This document shows, piece after piece, positions 9,753-20,691 of a stretch of 64,000 nucleotides of DNA. Source of the DNA: Shewanella sp. 10N.286.48.A6 (lineage in GTDB: Bacteria > Pseudomonadota > Gammaproteobacteria > Enterobacterales > Shewanellaceae). The stretch lies in NCBI RefSeq assembly GCF_002873135.1, contig NZ_MCVI01000003.1:297247-361246 (forward strand). The letters run 5' to 3'. The notes below the pieces were generated by a model. That model saw only the letters and a program-made list of their open reading frames with translations, searched no databases and had not been told where the DNA came from. Every line of letters starts with the position of its first letter. The stretch's first letter is position 1. The translations under genes and the position numbers were made by a program.

Positions 9753-10133
9753 ATGTCCTCTGTAGCCCCCAAAATTAAAATAAAAGTTGAGACTAACTAT
9801 TTAGAAGAGCAGTCATCAGCAGCAGAATCAAAATATTTATTCAGTTATACCATTACCATCATTAATCTGAGCGACATTGCAGTGACACTCAAAGATCGCC
9901 ACTGGATTATTACTGACTCAAACGGTGAAAAAAGTGAAGTGCAAGGCCCTGGCGTGGTCGGAGAAACACCGACTATCGAACCTAATACAGCTTACCAATA
10001 CTCAAGTGGCACAGTATTAGAAACACCCGTTGGCTTTATGGAAGGCTCATACGGCATGAGCAGCGCCCAAGGTGAAGCTTTTAAAGCTGCAATCCCAACA
10101 TTTAGATTAGCCGTCCCAGGGATTCTACAATAA
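9753..10133 (+). CDS. apaG: ApaG/Co2+-Mg2+ efflux-type protein
   Basis: Small single-domain protein of the ApaG family (fibronectin-type fold). Its molecular role is still unclear; mutants in enteric bacteria affect metal sensitivity. 126 residues, the normal length, with the characteristic RHWIITDSNG and QGPGVVGE stretches. AGGAAG lies 4 bases before the ATG. apaH starts 4 bases after its stop, indicating translational coupling. Confidence 0.95.
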   Translation: MSSVAPKIKIKVETNYLEEQSSAAESKYLFSYTITIINLSDIAVTLKDRHWIITDSNGEKSEVQGPGVVGETPTIEPNTAYQYSSGTVLETPVGFMEGSYGMSSAQGEAFKAAIPTFRLAVPGILQ

Positions 10134-10137
10134 TCCT

Positions 10138-10956
10138 ATGGCACATTATTTTGTTGGCGATATACAAGGCTGTTTTGAAGAATTACAACTGATCCTCGCT
10201 AAAGTGGACTTTAACCCTTCAAAGGATGAACTATGGGCTGTCGGCGATTTAGTCGCCAGAGGTAATGGCTCCTTACAAACTTTACGCTATTTAAAATCAT
10301 TAGAGGCCAGTGCCAAAATAACTTTGGGTAATCACGACCTGCATCTATTAGCCCTTAACGGCAACATTAAAAGACCCAACCCCAAAGATAAGCTTGCTGA
10401 ATTGCTAAGCGCTGATGATTTACCCGACTTAATTACTTGGATAAGAAAGCAACCCTTGGTGCAGACACTGCCCTCCCACAATATCATCATGAGCCATGCA
10501 GGCATTCCACCGCAGTGGGACTTAGCGACCTTACTCACAGAAGCTAATGCGGTGAGCCAAGCATTACAGCAAGATGATTATATCGATTCACTAATTGCAA
10601 AAATGTACACCGATGATGCAGAGCGCTGGGACATTACAGCCATAGGCTTGCCAAGACTGCGATATTGCATCAATACCCTAACGCGAATGCGCTATTTGTT
10701 TGCTGATGGCAGTTTAGACTTTAAATGTAAATCCCCCATTCAAGACAAACCACCACAACTCACGCCTTGGTTCGAATTCAACTCCCCGTTAAAACAAAGC
10801 CACACTTTGGTATTTGGTCATTGGGCGGCGTTAATGGGCGTGGTTAACCAACCTAATATGCAAGCACTGGATACAGGATGTTGCTGGGGAGAGCATTTAA
10901 CCCTATGGCATTTAGAAACCAACGAAAAAATACAACAGCACAAAATAAAATCATAA
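10138..10956 (+). CDS. apaH: Symmetrical diadenosine tetraphosphatase ApaH
   Basis: Hydrolyses Ap4A to two ADP and can decap Np4-capped RNA in E. coli. 272 residues. It carries the metallophosphatase signature in order: GDIQGC (about 7-12), GDLVARG, GNHD and SHAGIPP, all with intact metal ligands. It lies 4 bases after apaG and has only a weak Shine-Dalgarno, so its translation is probably coupled to apaG. Confidence 0.96.
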   Translation: MAHYFVGDIQGCFEELQLILAKVDFNPSKDELWAVGDLVARGNGSLQTLRYLKSLEASAKITLGNHDLHLLALNGNIKRPNPKDKLAELLSADDLPDLITWIRKQPLVQTLPSHNIIMSHAGIPPQWDLATLLTEANAVSQALQQDDYIDSLIAKMYTDDAERWDITAIGLPRLRYCINTLTRMRYLFADGSLDFKCKSPIQDKPPQLTPWFEFNSPLKQSHTLVFGHWAALMGVVNQPNMQALDTGCCWGEHLTLWHLETNEKIQQHKIKS

Positions 10957-11072
10957 ATAATTAAACTTTCCAGTAACAAAGCCGATACAGTTATTGGATC
11001 TCCAATGATCATACAGCCCTGAGTGATCAAAGAGATAAATTCGGGATAAAATAATAACAGCCGGAGTATGCT

Positions 11073-13094
11073 ATGAAAATTAATGTTGCCACCAGAGTGA
11101 TTGGCGGTTTTACCGTTGTGACTCTCCTTTTGATAGTTTTAGGTGGCGTGTCTTGGCTCACCAACAATAGCATCAAGGACAGTACTAGCACCTTACAACA
11201 AGTTAGTTTGCCTGCCCTTACTGCTACCGGTGAATTAACGCAAAACTTAAGCGCCCAGCAAATTCACATTCTATTCGGTTACTACACTGATCAATCAGCT
11301 CAAATTCCAGCAGTCAAAAAAAATATAAACACTGAATCAGTGGAATTTAACAAAAAACTCAATATCTTGACTGGGTTAATTTCTGGTAGACAAGAGTTTT
11401 CCAGTAACCTTTCTCAGCTTAAAAACAGCTACCATAATTTTGAAAAAAATAGCGCTTTAATGCTAATAGAGCATGAAAATGCATTATTAAAACATGAACA
11501 ACTATTACAACTTCGAGATAATTTAGAAGACAGCGCAGATGATGCATCATCGATTTTATTAGACCTGATAGATCTAGAGTTGAGTGAAGATACCACTAAA
11601 CAAAGTATTGCAGCTGCAGCGGGAGTCGTTGATAGTAATTTCATCAATATTATTACCACCATTTATGATTTAGTTGCCGCTAAAGAAAACGCTAAATATG
11701 AAGTAATAGTGAATGAGCTAGAGTACATGCTCAACGATACCCGCACAAAGATTGAGCATATCAACTTACAAGGCCGCGGTATTATTAGCGATAGCACTCT
11801 TAATGATTTAAACGTAGAAAGTGATGCTGTATTTGCCCTAGTGACAGGTAATAACTCCATAGTTACCTTGAAAGGCCAGCAACTAAAGCATGATCAAACC
11901 GCTGCCGAAATGTTAGCCGCAACCGATAAAGACCGTTTAGACGTTAATGCTAGAATGAACGAGCTAGCTAATAAAATTGAAAACTTCACAGCTAAAATAA
12001 GTGACGATGCAATTAAAAATATCGATTCGGCTACTATCCAAACAATGCTGGTAGTTATTCTGGCCATTGTGGTGGCAATTATCATCAGTTACGCCGTAGT
12101 GAAACCATTAACTCGCTCATTAGAAAAAGTAAACCAGGCGCTAAATATTCTTGCCTCTGGAGATTTAACTCATAAATTAGATGATTCAGGCCATGACGAG
12201 TTCGCGCTACTAGCTAAAAACTGTAACAGCTTAGTGGATAGTTTAAGTGACTTAATCGTCGGCATTTTAGACCGCTCGAATCAGTTGGCCGCAGCAGCTG
12301 AACAAACCTCGGCAATTACTACCCAAACTACATCTGGTATTCAAGAGCAAAAAAATCAAGTGGATCAAGTGGCCACTGCGACAACAGAGCTAAGCTCTAG
12401 CGCCCAACAAGTTTCAATGAGCGCCGATCAAGCCCTTGAACAAATTAAACAAGCCGATCAAGAAACTCAGCATATGCGCACACTTGCTGAAGAGAATAAA
12501 GTCACTATTCTTGCCTTAGCAGAAGAAGTCGCTAAAGCGGGCGTGGTGATCAATAAGGTCCATACTGATAGCGCATCAATCGGCTCTATTCTTGATGTAA
12601 TTCGTGGTATTGCAGAGCAAACTAACTTACTGGCATTAAACGCTGCGATTGAAGCTGCCCGCGCGGGTGAGCAAGGCCGTGGTTTTGCTGTTGTCGCCGA
12701 TGAAGTGCGCAGTCTTGCTTCTAGAACCCAAGAATCGACTAGCGAAATTCAGCAAATGATTGAAGTGTTACAACAAGGTGCACAACAAGCAGTGACGGTC
12801 ATGGAATTAGGCCGCACACAAGCAACCAGCTGTGTCGATAAAACAGAACAAGCTAACTTGGCCTTAGAAACCATTAGTCAGTCAGTACATAAAGCTTACG
12901 ACTCTGGTAATCACATTGCCCAAGCCGCTCAAGAGCAAAACTTGGTCAGTCAGCAAGTCTCTGAAATGCTAGAGCACATTGCTGCTATTTCAGAAGAAAC
13001 CGCCATAGGCGCAGATCAAACAGCACAATCAAGTCAGCAAGTAGCAATGCTGTCTGAAGAGCTACAAAGCTCTGTGAAGGAATTTAAAGTTTAA
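11073..13094 (+). CDS. Methyl-accepting chemotaxis protein
   Basis: Transmembrane chemoreceptor signalling to CheA/CheW. 673 residues. TM1 about 7-30, a long helical periplasmic sensor about 31-324, TM2 about 325-345, then HAMP and a cytoplasmic coiled coil. The highly conserved hairpin tip ([22 protein letters not shown]) lies near 512-533. The C-terminus ends in EFKV with no CheR-docking pentapeptide. The sensor looks all-helical and its ligand cannot be predicted. GGAG lies 6 bases before the ATG. It appears monocistronic, with a terminator 24 bases downstream. Confidence 0.93.
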   Translation: MKINVATRVIGGFTVVTLLLIVLGGVSWLTNNSIKDSTSTLQQVSLPALTATGELTQNLSAQQIHILFGYYTDQSAQIPAVKKNINTESVEFNKKLNILTGLISGRQEFSSNLSQLKNSYHNFEKNSALMLIEHENALLKHEQLLQLRDNLEDSADDASSILLDLIDLELSEDTTKQSIAAAAGVVDSNFINIITTIYDLVAAKENAKYEVIVNELEYMLNDTRTKIEHINLQGRGIISDSTLNDLNVESDAVFALVTGNNSIVTLKGQQLKHDQTAAEMLAATDKDRLDVNARMNELANKIENFTAKISDDAIKNIDSATIQTMLVVILAIVVAIIISYAVVKPLTRSLEKVNQALNILASGDLTHKLDDSGHDEFALLAKNCNSLVDSLSDLIVGILDRSNQLAAAAEQTSAITTQTTSGIQEQKNQVDQVATATTELSSSAQQVSMSADQALEQIKQADQETQHMRTLAEENKVTILALAEEVAKAGVVINKVHTDSASIGSILDVIRGIAEQTNLLALNAAIEAARAGEQGRGFAVVADEVRSLASRTQESTSEIQQMIEVLQQGAQQAVTVMELGRTQATSCVDKTEQANLALETISQSVHKAYDSGNHIAQAAQEQNLVSQQVSEMLEHIAAISEETAIGADQTAQSSQQVAMLSEELQSSVKEFKV

Positions 13095-13117
13095 CGACTC
13101 ACAGTATCTAAATGTAG

Positions 13118-13140
13118 AAAAGGCTCTTTAGAGCCTTTTT
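13118..13140 (+). terminator. Intrinsic terminator of the chemoreceptor gene
   Basis: A 9-bp stem AAAAGGCTC/GAGCCTTTT with a 4-base loop, followed by a run of T, just after the chemoreceptor stop codon. Confidence 0.85.
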
Positions 13141-13210
13141 TATTGCCTTTAAAGCCTAATAGCGCCATGACTTAGCAATGATTTGCGGCAATAAAAACCA
13201 TAAGCAACAA

Positions 13211-13232
13211 AAAACCGCCCTAAGGCGGTTTT
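13211..13232 (-). terminator. Intrinsic terminator for the DUF3718 gene
   Basis: Perfect 9-bp stem AAAACCGCC/GGCGGTTTT with a CTAA loop. The T run is best on the minus strand, downstream of the gene ending at 13317. It may work in both directions. Confidence 0.7.
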
Positions 13233-13316
13233 GGCAGTCAAAGCTATCAACTTTATTTATGCATAAGATTATATTTGATAATTCACAATTGCTATCACCA
13301 AATTAATCAATGCGCT

Positions 13317-13709
13317 TTACTCACCACTATTAATGCGATCTTGAACTGCAGCAGTAATAGCACTACCACTATGGCCATTGCTATTAGCCCAATCAAGAAT
13401 GCTTTTCCCGTCGGCTTCTGGTGAACTTAAATCACCAGCAGGAAGACGTTTAGCGATGTACTCACCCACTTCAAATGAATTTGCATTATAAGCGGTTCTT
13501 AATAAGCTTGCGCCATCACAAGAAACACCGGTATAGATATTACGTAATTTAACACGACTTTCTTTGAGTTTTTTACGTAGTCGATTTTTATCATTCGATT
13601 TAACGTAATCACAAATACTTGCCACAAGTTGATCGGTATCAGCGACTGCTGGGGTTGAAACTGAAGATGCTGCAATTAGGACGGCGACGGCCACAGGCAT
13701 TAAACGCAT
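13317..13709 (-). CDS. Exported DUF3718 protein
   Basis: 130-residue secreted protein. Signal peptide about 1-23 ending AVA. The mature part has the DUF3718 pattern: QLVASICDYVKSNDKNRLRKKLK followed by a conserved cysteine in YTGVSCDG. The two cysteines (in SICDY and GVSCDG) could form one periplasmic disulfide. The C-terminal DGKSILDWANSNGHS resembles an ankyrin-like turn. GGAG before the ATG supports the start. The function of the family is not known to me. Confidence 0.8.
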   Translation of the reverse strand: MRLMPVAVAVLIAASSVSTPAVADTDQLVASICDYVKSNDKNRLRKKLKESRVKLRNIYTGVSCDGASLLRTAYNANSFEVGEYIAKRLPAGDLSSPEADGKSILDWANSNGHSGSAITAAVQDRINSGE

Positions 13710-13789
13710 CCGATACTCCTTTGTAGGTATTATTATTTTCAGCTTACCATCAAGGGTAAACCTCTATTCAGGGTAAAACAGCTTGTAAT

Positions 13790-14272
13790 TTAACATTTTT
13801 TCACAAAGGTGTTAAAGCTATATTGCAATTGTGCTGCATTAACCTGATTAACCTTATCTTGTAACGTCCAGCTATCATCATCCCACTCGGGGAAAAAAGT
13901 ATCGCCATCAACAGTTAGCTCAATGAAGGTTAGATATAATATATCGGCCAGCGGTAAAATTTCTTTATAGAGCTGCCCACCACCAATGACAACTAATTCA
14001 TCACAATCTGTAACAAGTTGTTTAGCTTGCTCAAATGAACTCACACATGAAACGCCTTCAATGTGATAATCTGCTTGGCGGCTGATGACAATATTATGTC
14101 TACCTGGAAGCGGTCTACCAATAGATTCAAAGGTTTTACGCCCCATCACCACAGGCTTACCTAAGGTCATCGCCTTAAAATGCTTTAAATCTTCAGGTAA
14201 GTGCCAAGGCATTTTATTATCTTTACCAATGACACGATTATTGGCCATGGCGGCTATCATTGCGATGCGCAT
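13790..14272 (-). CDS. folA: Dihydrofolate reductase
   Basis: Reduces dihydrofolate to tetrahydrofolate with NADPH. 160 residues, the usual chromosomal size. MIAAMANNRVIGKDNKMPW at the N-terminus, the catalytic acid D28 in LPEDLKHF, GRKTFESIG, and the NADPH-binding VIGGGQLY motif are present. AAGGA lies 7 bases before the ATG. It looks monocistronic; the exporter genes on the same strand end 32 bases upstream. Confidence 0.96.
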   Translation of the reverse strand: MRIAMIAAMANNRVIGKDNKMPWHLPEDLKHFKAMTLGKPVVMGRKTFESIGRPLPGRHNIVISRQADYHIEGVSCVSSFEQAKQLVTDCDELVVIGGGQLYKEILPLADILYLTFIELTVDGDTFFPEWDDDSWTLQDKVNQVNAAQLQYSFNTFVKKC

Positions 14273-14304
14273 ATAAAAATCCTTATTTGATGCTAAAACG
14301 GGGG

Positions 14305-14772
14305 TTAAATAATAGGTCTGGTTCGATAATACACTAATGAGGGCATTGCTAAGCCGACTGATAATGCCCCAAGAATGAATACGGTTTTCAGGCCATTAAG
14401 AATGACTATCGAAGTTAAATCACTGCTGACTTGCTCTTGAACACTCAGTTGTACCAAAGCTATCAAGGTATTGTATGCATAGGTACCCGGTACCATGGGT
14501 ATGATAGCTGCAACAGCATACATTAGCGGCGGCGCGAGGTGACGCTTAGCAAAGCGTATCGTAATAATACCAACGATGGCTGCAGCTGCAAATGTCGCCC
14601 ACTCTATGGGCATATCAAAATGCATAAGTAGGCTTCTTGAACTATGCCCTATGGCGCCAGCTACCGCACAAAAAGGTAAGTATCGCTTCGGGACATTAAA
14701 CAACATCGCAAAGCCTAGCGCTGGTATTGCTGAAAAAAGTCCATCATGCAGCAATTCTAAAATAAGATTCAT
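14305..14772 (-). CDS. yjjB: Threonine/serine exporter family, small subunit (YjjB-like)
   Basis: 155-residue membrane protein with about four helices, matching the second half of ThrE-type exporters. In enterics YjjB works with YjjP as a split exporter, reported for succinate in E. coli. The start overlaps the yjjP stop in an ATGA, so the two are translationally coupled and probably form one complex. The substrate here is not shown by the sequence. Confidence 0.85.
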   Translation of the reverse strand: MNLILELLHDGLFSAIPALGFAMLFNVPKRYLPFCAVAGAIGHSSRSLLMHFDMPIEWATFAAAAIVGIITIRFAKRHLAPPLMYAVAAIIPMVPGTYAYNTLIALVQLSVQEQVSSDLTSIVILNGLKTVFILGALSVGLAMPSLVYYRTRPII

Positions 14773-15533
14773 ATAAACAAAATCCCACCCAATGCCATTG
14801 AAAGTGTAATCCCAATGACAGTAGCCAGTGTTAAGAGTGTCGCGTGGCCCCAGCGAGATATACCCACATTCATATGGCCTTTAACCATATCTGATATCGC
14901 ATTAATTAACGGAAAACCGGGCACTAACATCAGCACACTGGCAGCCATTGGGGTTTTAGGGGTTGAGGTTAAATCAGTGATGAAGCCGATTTGGGCAATG
15001 ATTGTGGTGATAAAAGCGGTAATGGCAAAGATAATGAGTGCATTAAAGTGCTTTTTGACTAATGATAATCGCACTGACATACCAATAGCTGAAGCACAGA
15101 ATGTAATAAGACACGCGGTAATATCACCACCAAACAAGTGACAAAAACTCGCACAAGATAGCCCAATCATCGGGATCAAATATTTTGCCGGATAACTCTT
15201 AGGCTCAATGATCTCTAAGCGGCGTTTAACTTGTTTGGCATTGCACACTCCGCGCTCTGCCAAGAGGCAAATGCGTTGTACTTCACACACCACCTTCATA
15301 TTGATGCCATGCTCTCGAATGCGTCGGGTTGTAGTTATACAGCGGCCATGGACTAAACTGGTCAGTACAAGGGAGTTGGAGGAAATTGAAAGTTCAACGC
15401 TGGCAAGACCCAGCGCTTTACCTAAGCGCTGACTGATCTCTTCAACAAGATCAGACTCAGCGCCATAGGCTAGAAGTAATTGTGCACTTCGTACAACAAG
15501 ACGAGTGATATCATTTTGAGTTTCTGCGTACAC
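14769..15533 (-). CDS. yjjP: Threonine/serine exporter family, large subunit (YjjP-like)
   Basis: 254 residues. A soluble N-terminal domain (about 1-115) is followed by about five membrane helices, the ThrE N-terminal-half layout. Starts with GTG, preceded by a weak GAGAGA. Partner of the overlapping yjjB gene. It lies 14 bases downstream of obgE and may be read from the same transcript. Confidence 0.85.
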   Translation of the reverse strand: MYAETQNDITRLVVRSAQLLLAYGAESDLVEEISQRLGKALGLASVELSISSNSLVLTSLVHGRCITTTRRIREHGINMKVVCEVQRICLLAERGVCNAKQVKRRLEIIEPKSYPAKYLIPMIGLSCASFCHLFGGDITACLITFCASAIGMSVRLSLVKKHFNALIIFAITAFITTIIAQIGFITDLTSTPKTPMAASVLMLVPGFPLINAISDMVKGHMNVGISRWGHATLLTLATVIGITLSMALGGILFI

Positions 15534-15547
15534 TTGTCTCTCGACTA

Positions 15548-16732
<1,185 letters not shown>

Positions 16733-16928
16733 TTAATGTGTCAATTATAACCTCAAAAGATTGAGATGTGCAGGGAAGCGTAGAAGATACAATCACCATA
16801 AATCGCTTACTGCAAAATAAATAATCAACGATGCAAAACATCGCAAATACCGCACGTAAATTTAATCCACTAATTTTTAATAAACTAAAGTCTAGCTAAC
16901 TAAATCAACAATGAAGTAAAAAAACACA

Positions 16929-16954
16929 AAAGCCCCGCCAGAAGGCGGGGCTTT
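16929..16954 (-). terminator. Strong terminator after rplU-rpmA
   Basis: Perfect 11-bp GC-rich stem (AAAGCCCCGCC/GGCGGGGCTTT) with a 4-base loop and a T run on the minus strand, 23 bases past the rpmA stop. It separates the ribosomal protein operon from obgE. Confidence 0.92.
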
Positions 16955-16977
16955 CAAAGACTGATTAGAGTCTAGAA

Positions 16978-17232
16978 TTAAGCTTCGATGCTAATAAACT
17001 TACGGTTATTAGGACCTTTTACTTGAAACTTAACTTTACCGTCTGTTAATGCAAACAAAGTATGGTCACGACCAATACCTACGTTTACACCAGCGTGGAA
17101 TTTAGTACCACGTTGACGAACGATGATGTTACCAGCTACAACTGATTCACCACCAAAACGCTTAACACCAAGACGTTTACTTTCCGAATCGCGGCCGTTA
17201 CGAGTAGAACCGCCAGCTTTTTTATGTGCCAT
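16978..17232 (-). CDS. rpmA: 50S ribosomal protein L27
   Basis: 84 residues, the standard size. The basic N-terminus [15 protein letters not shown] reaches toward the peptidyl-transferase centre in the ribosome, and the VRQRGT and [14 protein letters not shown] motifs follow. It has no N-terminal cleavage extension of the Firmicute type. It lies 16 bases downstream of rplU in the usual two-gene operon. Confidence 0.98.
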   Translation of the reverse strand: MAHKKAGGSTRNGRDSESKRLGVKRFGGESVVAGNIIVRQRGTKFHAGVNVGIGRDHTLFALTDGKVKFQVKGPNNRKFISIEA

Positions 17233-17248
17233 GAGTTAGACTCCTAAA

Positions 17249-17560
17249 TTATGCGCTGATCGCTGTGATTTTAACTTCAGTGAACCATTGACGATGGCCC
17301 ATTTTCTTTTCGTGATGCTTACGACGATTGAACTTTTGAATAGTTACTTTCTCACCGCGACCGTGGCTAACCACTTCAGCAACAACTTTACCAGTTGCAA
17401 CTAGAGGTGCACCAACGTGAACGTTCTCACCATCAGCAACCAATAATACTTGATCAAACTCTACAGTTTCACCAGTAGCAACTTCAATTTTTTCTAAACG
17501 AACTGTATGACCTTCAGCAACACGATGTTGCTTTCCGCCACTTTGAAAAACAGCGTACAT
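17249..17560 (-). CDS. rplU: 50S ribosomal protein L21
   Basis: 103 residues, full length. The [14 protein letters not shown] start and the basic [16 protein letters not shown] segment are diagnostic. It is the first gene of the rplU-rpmA operon and diverges from ispB, an order widely conserved in proteobacteria. An 80-90 base leader separates it from a strong promoter at 17648-17676. Confidence 0.98.
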   Translation of the reverse strand: MYAVFQSGGKQHRVAEGHTVRLEKIEVATGETVEFDQVLLVADGENVHVGAPLVATGKVVAEVVSHGRGEKVTIQKFNRRKHHEKKMGHRQWFTEVKITAISA

Positions 17561-17647
17561 AGCTATTTCACTCCAAATGGACTAACACTCCGGTTCATTG
17601 TTATGTTGATACCGGGTGCTAAAAACTTTTAATGACAATGGGCGCGG

Positions 17648-17676
17648 ATTCTACGGCAAGATTTGCATTCTGGCAA
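17648..17676 (-). promoter_or_regulatory. Sigma-70 promoter of rplU-rpmA
   Basis: On the minus strand the -35 TTGCCA (17671-17676) and -10 TAGAAT (17648-17653) are spaced by 17 bases. A G/C-rich discriminator (CCGCGCCC) follows the -10, a feature typical of stringently controlled ribosomal promoters. The predicted start leaves a leader of about 80 bases. Confidence 0.75.
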
Positions 17677-17840
17677 GCGTTAAATTTGAATCAATAAAAA
17701 AAGCTCGGCTTAACTCCCACTATCTAAGAACAAAAGCAGCCTAAAGCATGAAAATTCGGTAAAATTTGTTAATATACAATTTGAACCTTATATAGTGGGC
17801 AATATAATTTTGTCCGGTAGCCTAATAACTAGAGACCATT

Positions 17841-18812
17841 ATGGATTTAAACGCCATTCGTCAACTAGCTGATAACGACATGCAAGCCGTAAATCAGTTA
17901 ATTTACAAACAACTTGAGTCTGATGTTGCATTAATAAACCAACTCGGTTTTTACATTATCAATGGCGGTGGTAAACGACTACGTCCATTGCTTTCAGTTT
18001 TAGCCGCTCGTGCTATCGACTATAAAGGTGAAGAACACCTAAAGTTAGCTGCCATTATAGAGTTTATTCATACGGCATCACTACTACATGATGATGTTGT
18101 TGATGAATCAACCTTACGACGTGGCCGTAAAACCGCTAATGCCCTTTTTGGCAATAGCGCTAGCGTGCTTGTTGGTGACTTCTTATACACTCGCTCATTC
18201 CAGATGATGACTGAGTTAGATAGCATGAAAGTACTGCGCGTACTGGCTGACACCACTAACATTCTTGCCGAAGGCGAGGTTTTACAATTAATGAATTGTA
18301 ATGACCCTGAAACCACCGAAGAGAATTATATGCGAGTGATTTACTGCAAAACAGCTAAATTATTCGAAGCCGCGACCTTACTCACAGGTGTTATTGCAGA
18401 TGTGAGCAAAGAGCAACAACACGCATTAGGTGAATACGGTAAATTTTTAGGTACCGCATTCCAACTAACCGATGACTTGCTTGATTACACTGCAGATGCT
18501 GATGAGCTAGGTAAAAATATTGGTGACGACTTAGCCGAAGGGAAACCTACCTTACCGCTAATCTATGCCATGGCACACGGTAATGATGAAGCTAAAGCGC
18601 TGATCAAAGACGCAATTGAAAATGGAGATGGCACCAAAGCTATCGACGAAATCGTCGCAGCCTTAAAAGATTCAGGTGCATTAGAGTACACCAAGCAAAA
18701 AGCCGATGAAGAAGCGGATAAAGCCATTGCGGCATTAGCGCCAATTGCTGATAGCGAATACAAAACCGCGCTTATCTCATTAGCTAAGATTTCAGTTCAG
18801 CGTAATAACTAA
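17841..18812 (+). CDS. ispB: Octaprenyl diphosphate synthase IspB
   Basis: Trans-prenyltransferase that extends farnesyl diphosphate with IPP to make the ubiquinone/menaquinone side chain. 323 residues. Both aspartate-rich motifs are intact: DDVVDE at 84-89 and DDLLDYT starting at 211. GGGKRLRPL and the KTAKLFEAA motif also fit. It diverges from rplU, the classical arrangement, and ends at a terminator 34 bases downstream. Confidence 0.95.
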   Translation: MDLNAIRQLADNDMQAVNQLIYKQLESDVALINQLGFYIINGGGKRLRPLLSVLAARAIDYKGEEHLKLAAIIEFIHTASLLHDDVVDESTLRRGRKTANALFGNSASVLVGDFLYTRSFQMMTELDSMKVLRVLADTTNILAEGEVLQLMNCNDPETTEENYMRVIYCKTAKLFEAATLLTGVIADVSKEQQHALGEYGKFLGTAFQLTDDLLDYTADADELGKNIGDDLAEGKPTLPLIYAMAHGNDEAKALIKDAIENGDGTKAIDEIVAALKDSGALEYTKQKADEEADKAIAALAPIADSEYKTALISLAKISVQRNN

Positions 18813-18845
18813 AAACCACTAAACTAAGCTGTTACTGAATATTAA

Positions 18846-18873
18846 AATGCACTTGATTGCTATCAAGTGCATT
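18846..18873 (+). terminator. Terminator after ispB (possibly bidirectional with ung)
   Basis: An 11-bp perfect stem AATGCACTTGA/TCAAGTGCATT is followed by a T run on the plus strand, between the convergent ispB and ung genes. Confidence 0.85.
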
Positions 18874-18888
18874 TTTTATTGCTAAGAC

Positions 18889-19554
18889 CTACACTTGCCA
18901 ATCAATTGGCGCACTATTTTTTGCCACTAATAATTGATTAATAATTGAAAAATGTTTGCAGCCAAAGAACCCACGATAAGCCGATAACGGCGACGGGTGC
19001 GGCCCTGAAAGAATATGATGCTGAGGTGAGGTTATCCAGCGGCCTTTTTTTATCGCGTGAGCGCCCCACAGCACAAATATAATAGGTTCAATTTGTTGAT
19101 TAAGGCATTGCATTACTTGGTCAGTAAAATGCTCCCAGCCCGCTTTTGAGTGCGAATGAGCCTTACTTTCTTCAACGGTTAATACCGTATTAAGCAATAA
19201 CACCCCTTGTTTAGCCCAAGCCGTTAGGTTGCCATGTTCGGGAATGATAAAACCACTGATATCTTGCTTAAGCTCTTTGTAGATATTTACCAAAGAAGGC
19301 GGCGTTTTCACTCCAGCTTGTACCGAAAAACATAAACCGTGAGCTTGCCCTGCCCCATGATAAGGATCTTGTCCTAATACAACCACTTTTACCTGCTTCA
19401 ATGGCGTTAGATCAAAAGCTGCAAAGGTCTCATTTTCTGGAGGGTATATCACCTTGCCTTGCTGGCGCTCTGTCGCTAAAAAATTCATTAATTCAAGATA
19501 ATAGCCTTGCTGTTGTTGCTCATTAAACAGCTGCTGCCAATTCGCATATTTCAT
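18889..19554 (-). CDS. ung: Uracil-DNA glycosylase, family 1
   Basis: Removes uracil from DNA to start base-excision repair. 221 residues. GQDPYHG lies at 61-67 with the catalytic Asp63, and the [13 protein letters not shown] leucine loop is near the C-terminus. Both are diagnostic for UngA. Convergent with ispB and divergent from the prepilin gene. Confidence 0.96.
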   Translation of the reverse strand: MKYANWQQLFNEQQQQGYYLELMNFLATERQQGKVIYPPENETFAAFDLTPLKQVKVVVLGQDPYHGAGQAHGLCFSVQAGVKTPPSLVNIYKELKQDISGFIIPEHGNLTAWAKQGVLLLNTVLTVEESKAHSHSKAGWEHFTDQVMQCLNQQIEPIIFVLWGAHAIKKGRWITSPQHHILSGPHPSPLSAYRGFFGCKHFSIINQLLVAKNSAPIDWQV

Positions 19555-19622
19555 CTCATACCTACCTATAACCCCTAAACCAATCTACAATTATTTAACA
19601 ACACATTACTAAAGATGCCTAA

Positions 19623-20168
19623 ATGCAAATTGAAAAGCTCAAAATAACTCAAACTGGGTTTACGCTTATTGAACTGGTTGTCGTCATTATTATACTGGCT
19701 ATTTTAGCCGTCATCGCTTTGCCTAAGTTTATCAACCTTCAACAAGATGCGCATGTGGCAAATGTAAAAGCCACTGGTGGCAGCTTCGCAACCGGTATCA
19801 GCCTCGCGCATATAAAATGGGCTGCGTTAGGCCATTCAGGCCCTGCTGATAATCTGCCAATATTTGAAAATGCCGGTACTGATGGCCAATTAGATATTAA
19901 TGAGTGGGGATATCCAGCACAAAACTGGCCTCCGTTTGAGCCATCACCAAGGCTAAACAACGTCGCTGATTGTATATCGGTATGGGAAACCGTACTACAA
20001 GATGCCCCCAGTGTTTCCACCACTGCCGATGAAAACGTATCAGATTACCAAGCCACCTATATAAATCCTGATCAATGTCGCTATTTTTATAACTCTCTAA
20101 CGACTTTATCTATTTACTATGACTCTCGAAATGGTCAAGTGATCACTGACTCTGACCCAGACAGTTAA
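19623..20168 (+). CDS. Orphan type IV prepilin-like protein
   Basis: 181 residues. A 12-residue leader ends in Gly12 and is followed by FTLIELVVVIIILAILAVIALP, a class III signal for PilD. The mature protein would begin at Phe13 with Glu at mature position 5. The globular part has two cysteines (ADCIS and DQCRYF), probably a C-terminal disulfide loop as in MSHA/type II pseudopilins. No other pilus gene is nearby, so it would depend on machinery encoded elsewhere. Confidence 0.85.
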   Translation: MQIEKLKITQTGFTLIELVVVIIILAILAVIALPKFINLQQDAHVANVKATGGSFATGISLAHIKWAALGHSGPADNLPIFENAGTDGQLDINEWGYPAQNWPPFEPSPRLNNVADCISVWETVLQDAPSVSTTADENVSDYQATYINPDQCRYFYNSLTTLSIYYDSRNGQVITDSDPDS

Positions 20169-20287
20169 AATGACGTTATTGCTTAATAATTGGATCGAAT
20201 CCGCAAACTCAATGGTTTTTTACCTGAATTTAAGTTTTAAAGTGGGTAAACTAATTGCAATTAAACCAGTACTAAAAAGTGGAAAAT

Positions 20288-20620
20288 ATGTCAGAAGAAA
20301 AAACTGAAACAACAATGTACCAAATTGCTGATCAATTTATCGCGCTAGCAAACCAACTTAGCCAGCAAGAAAACGATATTGGCAAAGTCGGTACTGCCCT
20401 TCGCTTTGCTGCAGCACGTTACAATGCATTTGAAGCTGCAATTAAGTCTTCAAATTTAGAAGCTGAAAAAGATAATGCCTTAGAGTGGTTTTCTGAGGAG
20501 TTCAAAGGAATGTTAAGTGAAAACTTAAATGACCATATAAAGAACCCACCAGGAAGCCAGCAGGCATCAGAAGAGGCCGTTGTAGAGAAAGACGATTCAG
20601 TACAAATATTTAAGAACTAA
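20288..20620 (+). CDS. DUF3144 protein
   Basis: About 110 residues from the ATG at 20288, chosen over an in-frame GTG 9 bases upstream. Soluble and mostly helical. MYQIADQFIALANQL and DIGKVGTALRFAAARYNAFEA match the DUF3144 family, which is common in marine gammaproteobacteria. The C-terminal 25 residues are acidic and probably disordered. Function unknown. A terminator follows closely, so it is probably a single-gene unit. Confidence 0.8.
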   Translation: MSEEKTETTMYQIADQFIALANQLSQQENDIGKVGTALRFAAARYNAFEAAIKSSNLEAEKDNALEWFSEEFKGMLSENLNDHIKNPPGSQQASEEAVVEKDDSVQIFKN

Positions 20621-20636
20621 CAACTGCTTTAACCAA

Positions 20637-20664
20637 AAAAAAGCCATCGCAAGATGGCTTTTTT
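20637..20664 (+). terminator. Terminator between the DUF3144 and LysE genes
   Basis: A 12-bp perfect stem AAAAAAGCCATC/GATGGCTTTTTT with a GCAA loop. Symmetric A/T tails suggest it serves both convergent genes. Confidence 0.88.
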
Positions 20665-20691
20665 GTTCTCTCTATCTGTAATAAATACTAT

